This document shows positions 29,108-38,715 of a DNA stretch of 64,000 nt, piece after piece; position 1 is the stretch's first letter; the number at the start of each line of letters is the position of its first letter. Position numbers and translations under genes: made by a program. Source of the DNA: 66-474 sp051961995. Its GTDB lineage: Bacteria; Pseudomonadota; Gammaproteobacteria; Xanthomonadales; Rhodanobacteraceae. A model generated the notes under the pieces. It made no database searches, was not told the origin of the DNA, and worked only from the letters and a program-made list of their open reading frames with translations. Where the stretch lies: contig JBQCCR010000036.1 in the NCBI GenBank assembly GCA_051961995.1, forward strand, positions 1 through 64,000. The letters run 5' to 3'.

Positions 29108-30322
29108 ATGATTGATACAGCTCTCCGCAAGCCCCGCCTCGGCAAACGCATGACGATCATGCTGATCGTCATCGGCCTGCTGTTCCTGCTGGTGATCGGG
29201 TTCAACGTGTTCAAGGGCATCATGATCGGCAAGTTCATGAAGTCCATGGGCAACCCGCCGCAGACGGTCAGCACCATGAAGGCGGAGCTCCAGACCTGGC
29301 AGCCGCACCTGGAAGCCGTCGGCAACGTGCGCGCGGTGCGCGGCGTGGATCTCGCCTTCGAGGTTTCCGGGGTGGCCGATTCGGTGCAGGTGAAATCGGG
29401 TGCCGACGTCAAGGCCGGCCAGGTGCTGGTGCAGCTTCGCGACGCCGATGACAAAGCCAAACTCGCGGCGCTGCAGGCGACCGAAAAGCTGGCCGAGCTG
29501 ACCGCGAACCGCTCGAAGAAGCAACTCGACGTGCAGGCGATCAGCCGTGCGCAATACGACACCGACATGGCGAACCTGAAGAGCGCGCAGGCGCAGGTCG
29601 CCGCGCAAGCCGCGCTGGTGAACAAGAAGACGCTGCGCGCGCCCTTCGCCGGCCGCATCGGCATCATCACCGTCAATCCGGGTCAGTACATCAATCCGGG
29701 CGACAAGGTGGTGAGCCTGCAGCAGCTCGATCCGGTGTACGTGGATTTCACCCTGCCGCAGGATTCGTTGCAGCAGTTGCAGGTCGGCAGCAAGGTCGAG
29801 GTGACGACCGACGCGTATCCGGATCAGCGTTTCGTTGGCAAGGTGACTGCAACCGATCCCAGGGTGGATCCGGCCACGCGCAACGTCGGCGTGGAAGCCA
29901 CGCTGCCCAACCACGACGGCAAGCTGATGTCGGGCATGTTCGCCAACGTCGCGGTGGACAGCGGCGGCACCCAGCGCCATCTCACGCTGCCGCAGACCTC
30001 GATCACCTTCAACCCGTACGGCGACACCCTGTTCGTGGTGCACGAGGGTGCGCCGCCGTCGCAGGACGGGAAAGGCAAGCCGGCGCAGCAGGCGCCTGCC
30101 AAGGACAAGAACGGCAAGCCGCAGCCGCAGTATTACGTGGAGCAGAGGCTGGTCACGGTCGGCCCGCGCCGCGGCGATCAGGTCGCGATCCTGGGCGGCC
30201 TGAAGCAAGGCGAGGTGGTGGTGACTTCCGGCCAGTTGAAGCTGAAGAACGACACGCCGGTGAACATCAACAACAGCGTGCAGCCGACGTTCAATCCGAA
30301 CCCGCAGCCGGTGGAGCAGTAG
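29108..30322 (+). CDS. RND efflux periplasmic adaptor (membrane fusion protein)
   Basis: 404 residues. One N-terminal membrane helix (about 15-36), then lipoyl and barrel-sandwich halves around a short coiled coil, the conserved A-P-F-A-G-R-I-G stretch and a beta-barrel domain with D-P-x-T-R-N-V. It resembles MexE/AcrA-type adaptors but is anchored by a helix rather than a lipid. A Lys/Pro/Gln-rich insert at about 315-342 is unusual. It links the inner-membrane pump to the outer-membrane channel. Confidence 0.9.
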   Translation: MIDTALRKPRLGKRMTIMLIVIGLLFLLVIGFNVFKGIMIGKFMKSMGNPPQTVSTMKAELQTWQPHLEAVGNVRAVRGVDLAFEVSGVADSVQVKSGADVKAGQVLVQLRDADDKAKLAALQATEKLAELTANRSKKQLDVQAISRAQYDTDMANLKSAQAQVAAQAALVNKKTLRAPFAGRIGIITVNPGQYINPGDKVVSLQQLDPVYVDFTLPQDSLQQLQVGSKVEVTTDAYPDQRFVGKVTATDPRVDPATRNVGVEATLPNHDGKLMSGMFANVAVDSGGTQRHLTLPQTSITFNPYGDTLFVVHEGAPPSQDGKGKPAQQAPAKDKNGKPQPQYYVEQRLVTVGPRRGDQVAILGGLKQGEVVVTSGQLKLKNDTPVNINNSVQPTFNPNPQPVEQ

Positions 30323-30361
30323 TGCAGGCGATCCGAACGTGACGTACTCGCGATCGGAGAT

Positions 30362-30432
30362 GGTTGTCGGTTGCCGGTTGCCAGTTGCCGGAAAAGCCGG
30401 CTGCCGTGACCAGCGACCAACAACCGACAACC
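30362..30432. repeat. GGTTGTCGGTTGCCGG dispersed inverted repeat, copy 1
   Basis: GGTTGTCGGTTGCCGGTTG on the left and CCAACAACCGACAACC on the right, between adaptor and pump genes. Other copies are at 48830-48908 and 56169-56246. All three sit within 45 bases of a gene start or stop. Confidence 0.7.
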
Positions 30433-30463
30433 TGCAACCCTCTCTCTTGCGCAGATTGCATCC

Positions 30464-33400
30464 ATGAAATTTACCGATCTTTTCATCAAGCGCCCGGTGC
30501 TCGCGGCGACCTTGAGCCTGCTGATCCTGGTGCTGGGCCTGCGCGCCGTGGCGACGCTGCCGATCCGGCAGTACCCCAAGACCGAGAACGCCACCATCAC
30601 CGTGCAGACGGTGTACTACGGCGCCGACTCGCAAACGGTGGCGGGCTTCATCACCCAGCCGCTGGAACAGGCGATCGCGCAGGCGCAGGGCATTGACTAC
30701 ATGTCCTCGTCCAGCACGCCGGGCGTGTCGCTGATCACCGCCACCTTGCGCCTGAACTACGACGGCAACAAGGCGCTCACCGAAATCAGCGCGCTGGTGA
30801 ACTCAGTCAAGAACCAGTTGCCGCAGCAGGCCCAGCAGCCGGTGATCACGCTGCAGACCGGGCAGGCGGTGGCGTCCATGTACATGGGCTTCTATTCCGA
30901 CCAGTTGCCGTCCAACAAGATCACCGATTACCTGGTGCGCGTGGTGCAGCCGCAGTTGAACGCAGTCGAGGGCGTGCAGAACGCGCAGATCCTCGGCGGC
31001 CGCACCTTCGCGCTGCGCGCGTGGCTGGATCCCGCGCGCATGGCCGCGCACGACGTCACCGCCACCGACGTCAACAACGCGCTCGCCGCGAACAACTATC
31101 TCTCCGCCATCGGCAGCACCAAGGGCCAGATGGTGAGCGTCAATCTCACCGCCGCCACCGACCTGCATTCGGTGGACGAATTCAAGGATCTGGTGGTGAA
31201 GGCCAACGGCACCGACATCGTGCGGCTGAAGGATGTCGCCAACGTCACGCTCGGCGCGGAGAACTACGATTTCAACGTGGCCTTTGACGGCAAGCGTTCG
31301 GTGTTCATCGGCATCAACGCCGCGCCGGACGCCAACGTGCTGGACGTGATCAACCGCGTGCGCAAGGTGTTCCCGTCCATCCAGTCGCAGATGCCCACCG
31401 GCGTCACCTCGCGGATCGTGTTTGACGGCACCGACTACATCCGCACCTCGATCCGCGAGGTGGTGAAGACGCTGGCGGAGACGCTGATCATCGTCACGCT
31501 GGTGATCTTCCTGTTCCTCGGCACCTTGCGATCGGTGCTGGTGCCGCTGGTGGCGATGCCGTTGTCGCTGATCGGCGCGTTCCTGGTGATGCTGTTGTTC
31601 GGCTACTCGATCAACCTGCTGACCTTGCTGGCATTGGTGCTGGCGATCGGCCTGGTGGTGGATGACGCGATCATCGTGGTGGAGAACGTGGACCGCCACA
31701 TGAAGGAACACGACAACGCGTTCCATTCCGCGCTGCTGGCCGCGCGCGAACTGGCCTCGCCGATCATCGCCATGACGATCGTGCTGATCGCGGTGTACGT
31801 GCCGGTGGGTTTCCAGGGCGGCCTGACCGGCGCGCTGTTCACCGAGTTTGCCTTCACGCTGGCGGGCGCGGTGACGATCTCGGCGATCATCGCGCTGACG
31901 CTCTCGCCGATGATGTGCTCGCGCTTCCTGCGCGAGGAAGATCACCACAAGCCGCTGGTCAAGCGCATTGACCGGATCGCCGATCGCGTGCGCGACCGTT
32001 ACCGGCGCATGCTGCGCAACTCGCTGGACACCTGGCTGGTCGCGCTCGTGTTCGGCGCCATCGTGCTGGCCGGCAACGCGTACCTGTTCATGACCGCGAA
32101 GTCGGAACTGGCGCCGCAGGAAGACCAGGGCATCGTGCTGACCAACACGCAAGGCCCGCCGAACGCCACGATCGACCAGATGGCGTTGTATTCGAAGCAG
32201 GTATTCAACATCGCCAAGGCGCTGCCCGAATACACCCACCTCTTCCAGGTGGACGGTGCGCAGGGCGTCAACAGCGGCTTCGCCGGCATCATGCTGAAGC
32301 CGTGGGGCGATCGCAGCCGCAGCGCCGACCAGGTCCAGCAGGAAGTGCAGCAGAAACTCGACAGCATCGCCGGCGCACGGATGGCGGTATTCCAGTTCCC
32401 GTCGCTGCCGGGCGCGTTCGGCCTGCCGGTGCAGTTCGTGATCAAGACCACCGAGCCGTTCCAGAACTTGAACGATGTGGCGAAGGCCGTGGTCGCCAAG
32501 GCGCAGGCCTCGGGCATGTTCTTCTACGTGGACTCGGACCTGAAGATCGACCAGCCGCAGGTCACGGTGAGCCTCGATCGCGACAAGGTCTCCGCGCTCG
32601 GGCTGACCCAGCGCGACGTCGGTGCGGCGCTTTCGGCGGCGCTGGGCGGCAACTACGTCAACTACTTCTCGATCCAGGGCCGCGCCTATCGGGTGATCTC
32701 GCAGGTCGCGCAGTCGGATCGCTTGAATCCGCACCAACTCGACGACTACTACATCAAGACGCCGGACGGGAAATCCATTCCCGCCTCCACGGTGGCGCAC
32801 CTGAACTGGGAGACGGTGCCGGAATCCATCAACCACTTCCAGCAGTTGAATTCCGCGACCGTCATCGGGGTGATCGCGCCCAGCGTGTCGCTGGGGCAGG
32901 CGTTGCAGTTCATGCGCGACACCCTGAACCAGATCGCGCCGTCGGGCTACACCGCCGATTACGCGGGCCAGTCGCGTCAGTTCGTGCAGGAGTCCGGCGG
33001 CTTCCTGTTCACCATGCTGTTCGCGATCATCATCGTGTTCCTGGCGCTGTCGGCGCAGTTCGAGAGTTTCCGCGATCCGATCGTGATCCTGGTTTCGGTG
33101 CCGATGGCGACCTTCGGCGCGTTGCTGTTCATCAACCTGGGGCTCGCCACACTCAACATCTACACCGAGGTGGGCCTGGTCACGCTGATCGGTCTGATTT
33201 CCAAGCACGGCATCCTGATCGTGCAGTTCGCCAACGACGCGCAGCGGCTGCACGGCATGAGCAAGCGCGAGGCGATCGAGGAAGCGGCGTCGGTGCGTCT
33301 GCGCCCGATCCTGATGACCACCGCGGCGATGGTGCTGGGCGTGTTGCCGCTGGTGTTCGCCGGCGGCGCCGGTGCGGCCGGCCGCCATGCGATCGGCCTG

Positions 33401-33532
33401 GTGGTGTTCACAGGTCTCTCGATCGGCACGCTGTTCACGCTGTTCGTGGTGCCGGCGATGTACCTGCTGCTGGGTACGGATCATCGCGCCAGGCAGGCGC
33501 GCGAGGGCGCGCTGCAACCGCAGGCGGAGTAG
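30464..33532 (+). CDS. RND multidrug efflux pump, inner membrane HAE1 type
   Basis: 1022 residues, typical of AcrB/MexF-like pumps. It starts with F-I-K-R-P-V-L-A, has twelve membrane helices with the proton-relay aspartates in G-L-V-V-D-D-A-I-I-V-V-E-N, and two large periplasmic loops. It should export drugs, solvents or other amphipathic compounds with the adaptor and channel encoded upstream. Substrate range cannot be read from sequence. The last gene of the operon; a GC-rich hairpin follows. Confidence 0.93.
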   Translation: MKFTDLFIKRPVLAATLSLLILVLGLRAVATLPIRQYPKTENATITVQTVYYGADSQTVAGFITQPLEQAIAQAQGIDYMSSSSTPGVSLITATLRLNYDGNKALTEISALVNSVKNQLPQQAQQPVITLQTGQAVASMYMGFYSDQLPSNKITDYLVRVVQPQLNAVEGVQNAQILGGRTFALRAWLDPARMAAHDVTATDVNNALAANNYLSAIGSTKGQMVSVNLTAATDLHSVDEFKDLVVKANGTDIVRLKDVANVTLGAENYDFNVAFDGKRSVFIGINAAPDANVLDVINRVRKVFPSIQSQMPTGVTSRIVFDGTDYIRTSIREVVKTLAETLIIVTLVIFLFLGTLRSVLVPLVAMPLSLIGAFLVMLLFGYSINLLTLLALVLAIGLVVDDAIIVVENVDRHMKEHDNAFHSALLAARELASPIIAMTIVLIAVYVPVGFQGGLTGALFTEFAFTLAGAVTISAIIALTLSPMMCSRFLREEDHHKPLVKRIDRIADRVRDRYRRMLRNSLDTWLVALVFGAIVLAGNAYLFMTAKSELAPQEDQGIVLTNTQGPPNATIDQMALYSKQVFNIAKALPEYTHLFQVDGAQGVNSGFAGIMLKPWGDRSRSADQVQQEVQQKLDSIAGARMAVFQFPSLPGAFGLPVQFVIKTTEPFQNLNDVAKAVVAKAQASGMFFYVDSDLKIDQPQVTVSLDRDKVSALGLTQRDVGAALSAALGGNYVNYFSIQGRAYRVISQVAQSDRLNPHQLDDYYIKTPDGKSIPASTVAHLNWETVPESINHFQQLNSATVIGVIAPSVSLGQALQFMRDTLNQIAPSGYTADYAGQSRQFVQESGGFLFTMLFAIIIVFLALSAQFESFRDPIVILVSVPMATFGALLFINLGLATLNIYTEVGLVTLIGLISKHGILIVQFANDAQRLHGMSKREAIEEAASVRLRPILMTTAAMVLGVLPLVFAGGAGAAGRHAIGLVVFTGLSIGTLFTLFVVPAMYLLLGTDHRARQAREGALQPQAE

Positions 33533-33574
33533 GCCCGCAAATCGGCGGGCCGGCGCTTCGCCACAAGCGCGTCA

Positions 33575-33592
33575 CCCCGGCGCAAGCCGGGG
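33575..33592 (+). terminator. hairpin after the RND pump gene
   Basis: CCCCGGC-GCAA-GCCGGGG, a 7-base stem with a GCAA tetraloop, 42 bases after the stop. It also resembles the TCACCCCGGCGCAAGCCGGGGTCC-type dispersed element, so termination is a secondary reading. Confidence 0.45.
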
Positions 33593-33697
33593 TCCGGTGG
33601 TTTGCCGCAAAGTAGCCGGGTTCCGGCGTGCACCGGAACAACGGGTATTCGCGGGTCGCAGTGTAAGCTTTCGGTCTTCCTGCTCGCGCTGGCCCGC

Positions 33698-34534
33698 ATG
33701 TCATCACCCGAAGCCTCCCCCCTCGGCCGCCCGGTTGCGTATCCCGACTCGCCCGACGCGCGCGTGCTGTTCCCGATCGCGCGTGCGCAATCGCGTTCGG
33801 AACTCGCGCTAGGCGCGCGCGTGCTGCCATTCACCGGCGTGGATGTCTGGAACGCGTACGAACTGTCCTGGCTGGATGCGCGCGGCAAGCCGTGCGTGGC
33901 GGTCGCCGAACTGCGCGTGCCGTGCGAATCGCCGAACCTGATCGAATCCAAATCGCTGAAGCTGTACTTGAACGGCTACGCGCAGACGCGCTTCGATGAT
34001 GCGCAGACGCTTCGCGCGGCGATTGCGCGCGATCTCTCCGACGCGGCCGCTGCGCGGGTCGAAGTGGATCTGGTCGAGGCGCGCGACTTCGCGTCGCAGC
34101 GGATCGTCGAGCTGCCCGGCGCTTCACTGGATGAGCAGGAACTCGACGTCCGCGATTACGGCCCGCCGCAACCCGACCACCTGCACGCCCAAATGCACGC
34201 GCGCCAAGTCGAGGAAGCGCTGACCACGCAGTTGTTCCGCTCCAATTGCCCGGTCACCGGACAGCCGGATTGGGCGTCGCTGCAGATTCGATACGCCGGC
34301 GCGCCGATCGAACATGCCGGCCTGTTGCGCTACCTGGTCTCCTATCGCACCCATTGCGGCTTCCACGAAGCCTGCGTGGAACGCATCTTCATGGACATCA
34401 CCGCGCGCTGCGCGCCGCGCGCGTTGAGTGTGTATGCGCGCTTCACCCGCCGCGGCGGACTGGACATCAATCCCTGGCGCGCCACCCCCGGGTTCGGCGC
34501 GTTACCGCCGAATCTGCGCGGCGCGCGTCAGTAG
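33698..34534 (+). CDS. queF: NADPH-dependent 7-cyano-7-deazaguanine reductase
   Basis: 278 residues, the long two-domain (YqcD-like) form. It reduces preQ0 to preQ1 in queuosine biosynthesis. The QueF motif E-S-K-S-L-K is at 83-88, the catalytic cysteine is C184 in S-N-C-P-V-T and the acid is D191. Start ATG 33698 follows a TAAGCT -10-like element at 33664-33669. It stands alone, with no other queuosine genes in the window. Confidence 0.93.
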   Translation: MSSPEASPLGRPVAYPDSPDARVLFPIARAQSRSELALGARVLPFTGVDVWNAYELSWLDARGKPCVAVAELRVPCESPNLIESKSLKLYLNGYAQTRFDDAQTLRAAIARDLSDAAAARVEVDLVEARDFASQRIVELPGASLDEQELDVRDYGPPQPDHLHAQMHARQVEEALTTQLFRSNCPVTGQPDWASLQIRYAGAPIEHAGLLRYLVSYRTHCGFHEACVERIFMDITARCAPRALSVYARFTRRGGLDINPWRATPGFGALPPNLRGARQ

Positions 34535-34709
34535 CGGCCGTTTCCGGGAACCATTTGGCGCCCGCAAGCATCAAGCGCACAATGGCTCGTGATTCGGGAG
34601 CGGGCCGGAGTGACTGAAAGCGCGGGCGACGGAACTCCTGGCCATGGGCGACAGCGCTTGGCCGCTTTTTGATCTTCGCGATCGTGGACGACCGCAAAGG
34701 AAATGGAAA

Positions 34710-35894
34710 ATGGAACACAGCTACGATTACCTGATCCTCGGCGCCGGCATGGCCGCGTCCGCCGCCGCGCGCGGCATCCGCGAGCGCGATCCGCGCGGCA
34801 GCATCGGCCTGATCGGCGCGGAGGCGCATCCGCCCTACGATCGTCCGCCGCTCACCAAGGACCTGTGGAACGGCAAGAAGCAACCGGAAGCCATCTGGCG
34901 TGACATCGAGAGCGTGCATGCGACCTTGTTTCCGGGTCGCCATGCGACCGCGCTCGACCCGAAGCAGAAATCCGTGCGCGACGACCACGGCGATCATTAC
35001 CGCTACGGCAAGCTGCTGCTCGCCACCGGCGGTACGCCGCGGCGTATCGCCGGGCTCGAAGGCGAGCGGGTGATCTATTACCGCACGCTGGACGACTACC
35101 GTGCGCTGCGCGATGCGCTGCACGAGGGCATGCGCATCGCCGTGATCGGCGGCGGCTTCATCGGGAGTGAAATCGCCGCCGCGCTGGCCATGAACGGTGC
35201 CAGGGTCACCCAACTGATCGCCGAAGACGCGATCGGCGCGCGCGTGTATCCGCAGCGGCTGGCGCGTTTCGTCACCGATTACTTCCGCGACAAGGGTGTG
35301 GACGTGCGCGGCGGTGCGATGGTGACCGGCGGGACTGCCAACGATGAAGGCGTCACGCTCGCGTTGCGCGATGGCACCAATGTCGAAGCGGAATGGGTGG
35401 TTGCCGGATTGGGCATCACGCCCAACGTGCAGCTCGCGGAGAAGGCCGGCTTGCGCGTGGACAACGGCATCGCGGTGGATGCGCAACTGCGTGCTTCCGC
35501 GCCGGACATCTGGGCGGCGGGCGACGTCGCCAGTTATCCGGATGCCGCGCTCGGCACGCAGCGCCGGGTCGAGCACGAAGATGCCGCGCTCACCATGGGC
35601 GAGCACGCCGGCGCGAACATGGCCGGCGCGAATGCGGCGTACACGCATCTGCCGTATTTCTATTCCGACCTGTTTGATCTCGGTTACGAAGCACTGGGCG
35701 ACCTGGATTCGCGCCTGCAGACCGTCGAGGACTGGAAGGAGCCCAACCGCGAGGGCGTGGTGTACTACCTGAAGGATGACCGCGTGCGCGGCGTGCTGCT
35801 CTGGAATACGTGGGACCAGAAAGACAACGCGAGCGCACTGATTGCCGAAAACGGCCCGCATGACGCGGCGTCGCTGAAGGGACGGATCGGCTGA
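34710..35894 (+). CDS. FAD-dependent pyridine nucleotide oxidoreductase (ferredoxin reductase/AIF-like)
   Basis: 394 residues. The FAD motif G-A-G-M-A-A-S-A-A-A is near residue 12, P-P-Y-D-R-P-P-L-(T/S)-K is near 45, the NAD motif G-G-G-F-I-G-S-E is near 150 and the second FAD contact is A-A-G-D-V-A. No redox-active cysteine pair, so not a disulphide reductase. This fold is used by ferredoxin or rubredoxin reductases and by AIF-like proteins. ATG 34710 has AAGGAAATGG upstream. No ferredoxin gene is adjacent. Confidence 0.85.
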   Translation: MEHSYDYLILGAGMAASAAARGIRERDPRGSIGLIGAEAHPPYDRPPLTKDLWNGKKQPEAIWRDIESVHATLFPGRHATALDPKQKSVRDDHGDHYRYGKLLLATGGTPRRIAGLEGERVIYYRTLDDYRALRDALHEGMRIAVIGGGFIGSEIAAALAMNGARVTQLIAEDAIGARVYPQRLARFVTDYFRDKGVDVRGGAMVTGGTANDEGVTLALRDGTNVEAEWVVAGLGITPNVQLAEKAGLRVDNGIAVDAQLRASAPDIWAAGDVASYPDAALGTQRRVEHEDAALTMGEHAGANMAGANAAYTHLPYFYSDLFDLGYEALGDLDSRLQTVEDWKEPNREGVVYYLKDDRVRGVLLWNTWDQKDNASALIAENGPHDAASLKGRIG

Positions 35895-35976
35895 CTTCAA
35901 AAATCCGTTCGTGGCGGCGTAGCGGACCGCGAACGGACCGGATCTCTGCGTTCGCCCTGCGACACCGCGGGGCGTT

Positions 35977-37341
35977 TCACCAACGCAACGTGGCGCGCAG
36001 ATTGCCGGCCCCCAGCGCGAACCCGAGGGTCATTCCGCCCGCCCGCGCGGCGGCCTGCGCCAGCGCCAGTCCGAGTCCGGCGTGCCCGGCGCCATCCTCG
36101 CCGGCGCCCTTGCGCCAGAAGCGCTGACCGAAGCGCGCCAGATCGCTTTCGCCCAATCCCGGTGCGGCATTGCCGATCTCGATGTGCTGCGGCGTCACAT
36201 CCACATTGATATCGCTGTCTGCCGGGGAGTAGGCAATCGCATTGCCGAGCAGATTGTCGAGCACGATTTCCAGCAGCGCCGGGTCGGTTTCGACATGCAC
36301 CGCAGCCTGTGCGTCATCGCGCACCAGCCGCAGGCCGCGCGCGTGCAGCGCGTCATGGTGTCGCGTCAGCACGCGCGTCACCAGGGCCTGCACGTTGACC
36401 GGTTCGTGTTGCGCGGTCTGCACGCCGGACTCGATGCGGGTGAGTTGCAGCAGCGCGCCCACGGTCGCTTCCAGTTCGCCGCCGATGGTGCCGATCTCGC
36501 CCAGCACGCTGCGCGGGTCGCGTTCGCTGGGATAGCGCATCTCGACATCCACCAGCGTGCGCAGTTCCGCCAGGCGCGTGCGCAACTCGTGCGCGAGGCC
36601 CGCGGCGAACTGGCGCTCGCGTGCGAGGCCTTCGTCCATGCGCGCCAGCACTTCATTGAAGCGCGCCACCAGCGGCGCGAGTTCGCGCGTATCGGCGCGC
36701 GGCAGGCGTTCGCCCGGCGCATCCGGGCCGACCCGCGCCATGGCCGCATCCAGCGTGCTCAACGGACGCAGGCCACGACGCACCAGCCACGGCGTCAGCG
36801 CCAACACGATCAGGAACGCGCCGAGGATGCTGCCGAGCAGGATCAGGTCCAGCGTGCCGAGGATTTCATCCAGCGGGCCGCGATCGAGCGCGTAGCGCAG
36901 CTCGCACGCGGCTGCCGGTTCGCCTGCCAGTTCATTGCCATCGCGCGCGGCCGTGAAACGCAGTACGACCTGGCGCAGCAGCCGACCGTCGCGCATGCGC
37001 GTGTCGACGAAGTACGGCGCGTTTGCGGCAGCGAGGCGCGGCGGCACTTCCGCGCTGTGCGCGACCACGGTGTTGCCGCAGCTCAGTTCGTACCAGCTCT
37101 TGCCGCCCGCACCCGGGAACAGGTTGGAACGCAACACATCGCTCTCGACCGCCACGTCGCGTTCGCCGAACTTCGCCAGCGCCGCGAACGCCTGCGCACG
37201 CGCAAGCAGCGCGCTGTCGAAACGCTGCTGCATCTCCGCATCCGCGCGCCAGTCGACCACCCACGCCGCGATGCCGAGCGCGACCAGCGTCGCGATCGCG
37301 AGCAGCAGGGTGAGACGAAGGCGGAGCGAAAAAGCTTTCAT
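35977..37341 (-). CDS. sensor histidine kinase
   Basis: 454 residues: membrane helix 8-28, a periplasmic domain of about 130 residues with two cysteines (C88 and C146), helix 163-187, HAMP-like linker, dimerisation domain with H251 and an ATPase domain with the N box near D-N-L-L-G-N-A and G-H-A-G-L-G-L-A. The H box reads H-E-L-R-T-R-L, lacking the usual proline after R-T. It follows the response regulator gene after 65 bases. The signal is unknown. Confidence 0.88.
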   Translation of the reverse strand: MKAFSLRLRLTLLLAIATLVALGIAAWVVDWRADAEMQQRFDSALLARAQAFAALAKFGERDVAVESDVLRSNLFPGAGGKSWYELSCGNTVVAHSAEVPPRLAAANAPYFVDTRMRDGRLLRQVVLRFTAARDGNELAGEPAAACELRYALDRGPLDEILGTLDLILLGSILGAFLIVLALTPWLVRRGLRPLSTLDAAMARVGPDAPGERLPRADTRELAPLVARFNEVLARMDEGLARERQFAAGLAHELRTRLAELRTLVDVEMRYPSERDPRSVLGEIGTIGGELEATVGALLQLTRIESGVQTAQHEPVNVQALVTRVLTRHHDALHARGLRLVRDDAQAAVHVETDPALLEIVLDNLLGNAIAYSPADSDINVDVTPQHIEIGNAAPGLGESDLARFGQRFWRKGAGEDGAGHAGLGLALAQAAARAGGMTLGFALGAGNLRATLRW

Positions 37342-37406
37342 TCCGATGCGAGGAGTCTCATCATCATCCGACCGCGGATGGCCGGGATTCGGTACCAGGA
37401 ACGGGA

Positions 37407-38072
37407 CTAAGCAATGATGTAACCCGCGCCGCGCCGGTTCTCGATCAGCCCCGCGCAGCCGGCCTCATCGAGCTTGCGGCGCAAGCCGAACACCAGCACT
37501 TCCACGCTGCGATCCGATACGTCGCTGCCGCTGCCGGCGATGCGCTCCAGGATGGCCGCGCGCGTGAACACGCGGCCGCGATGGCGCAGGAGCAATTCCA
37601 GCAGCGCGAATTCGCGCGGAGTCAGGTTCAGCACCTGCTCGCCGCACGTGGCCCGATGCGCTCGCGCATCCAGTTGGATGTTTGCGTGCGCCAGAACATC
37701 CGCGCGTGCTTCGGCCGGGCGCCGCGCCAGCGCGTGCAGCCGCGCCAGCACTTCCTCGAACGCGAACGGCTTGACCAGATAATCATCCGCGCCCGCGTTC
37801 AATGCCTCGATCCGGTCGCTGACCTGGTCGCGCGCGGAAAGCACCAGCACACGCGGACGCGCGCCGCCGGCCGGCAGGGCGCGCAGCACGCCGAAGCCGT
37901 CCATGCGTGGCAGGCCGAGATCGAGCAGCACGAAATCGTAATCGAAGCCGGTCAGGAAACCGTTGGCTTCCACGCCGTCGGCGGCGACATCCACGGTGAA
38001 GCCTGCCGCACGCAGTCCGCGCGCGAGCGTGTCGCGCAGACGTTGCGAATCTTCGACGAGCAGCAGCTTCAT
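37407..38072 (-). CDS. OmpR/PhoB family response regulator
   Basis: 221 residues. Receiver domain with acidic pocket E7-D8, phosphoacceptor D51 and K-P-F at about 101-103, then a winged-helix DNA-binding domain ending R-G-x-G-Y. It pairs with the histidine kinase that follows. Its ATG overlaps the stop of the upstream DUF4760-like gene by 4 bases. Targets are unknown. Confidence 0.92.
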   Translation of the reverse strand: MKLLLVEDSQRLRDTLARGLRAAGFTVDVAADGVEANGFLTGFDYDFVLLDLGLPRMDGFGVLRALPAGGARPRVLVLSARDQVSDRIEALNAGADDYLVKPFAFEEVLARLHALARRPAEARADVLAHANIQLDARAHRATCGEQVLNLTPREFALLELLLRHRGRVFTRAAILERIAGSGSDVSDRSVEVLVFGLRRKLDEAGCAGLIENRRGAGYIIA

Positions 38073-38638
38073 GACTCGCCGGAAGCCACCGTATCCACTT
38101 CCGCCCATGCATCGTGCAGCTCCGCGCGCGGCGTATCGGCGGGATATACACCCACCGGGTATTGCGCGTCGTAGCGGAGCGCGCGTACGTACAGGTACTC
38201 GAAATTCTCGAGCACGCTCGGGCCTCCCTGGCGACGGGTGATGGCAATCGCATCGCGGGTGATTTCCCATGCGGCAATCACCCGGCCGGCGTAGATGTCC
38301 ATGTAGGGATCTTCCTCGATCAGACCGCGCCGCACGAGGCTGCCCACCCACTCGTAGGAATTGCACAGGTTGAGCCAGGGATTATCGGTGCGGTCGAGTG
38401 TGCCGTCTTCGATGCTGCGCCGATAAGCCGGGTCGGGCAGCTTCTCCGCGAGCATCTGGCGGGCGCCATCCACCAGGCGCCCGAAGTCAGCGTTCTCTAT
38501 CCGCGCGAACACCGTGAGCAGGCCCTGCAGCTGGTTGCTCGCGCGCATGTGCCGCAACTGCACGAACGCCGCAGCCGCGGTCACGATGATGACGACCAGC
38601 GTGACCAGCGTTGCGGCGGTATTGAGGTCGAAGTGCAT
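38069..38638 (-). CDS. membrane-anchored DUF4760-like protein cotranscribed with a two-component system
   Basis: 189 residues. A single N-terminal membrane helix (about 8-27) and a soluble domain with W-x-x-L-C-N-x-Y-E-W-V-G and D-I-Y-A-G-R-V-I. This resembles the DUF4760 type, although I am not certain. ATG 38636-38638 has GAGGTGA 5 bases upstream. Coupling (ATGA) to the response regulator suggests that it is an accessory protein or a target of the same stimulus. No catalytic residues can be named. Confidence 0.7.
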   Translation of the reverse strand: MHFDLNTAATLVTLVVIIVTAAAAFVQLRHMRASNQLQGLLTVFARIENADFGRLVDGARQMLAEKLPDPAYRRSIEDGTLDRTDNPWLNLCNSYEWVGSLVRRGLIEEDPYMDIYAGRVIAAWEITRDAIAITRRQGGPSVLENFEYLYVRALRYDAQYPVGVYPADTPRAELHDAWAEVDTVASGES

Positions 38639-38715
38639 GGCTCACCTCGAGCGCGAATGGGGATCGATCCGCCGTGATCGTATCGGAATGCGCGCGCGGC
38701 GGGGGGCGGCCCGGC

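Noticed and set aside
30803..33517. 904-codon minus-strand frame opposite the RND pump
   Set aside because: It is the complement of a clear RND pump. The product is full of His, Arg and Gln runs and matches no family. Long antisense frames are expected at this GC content.
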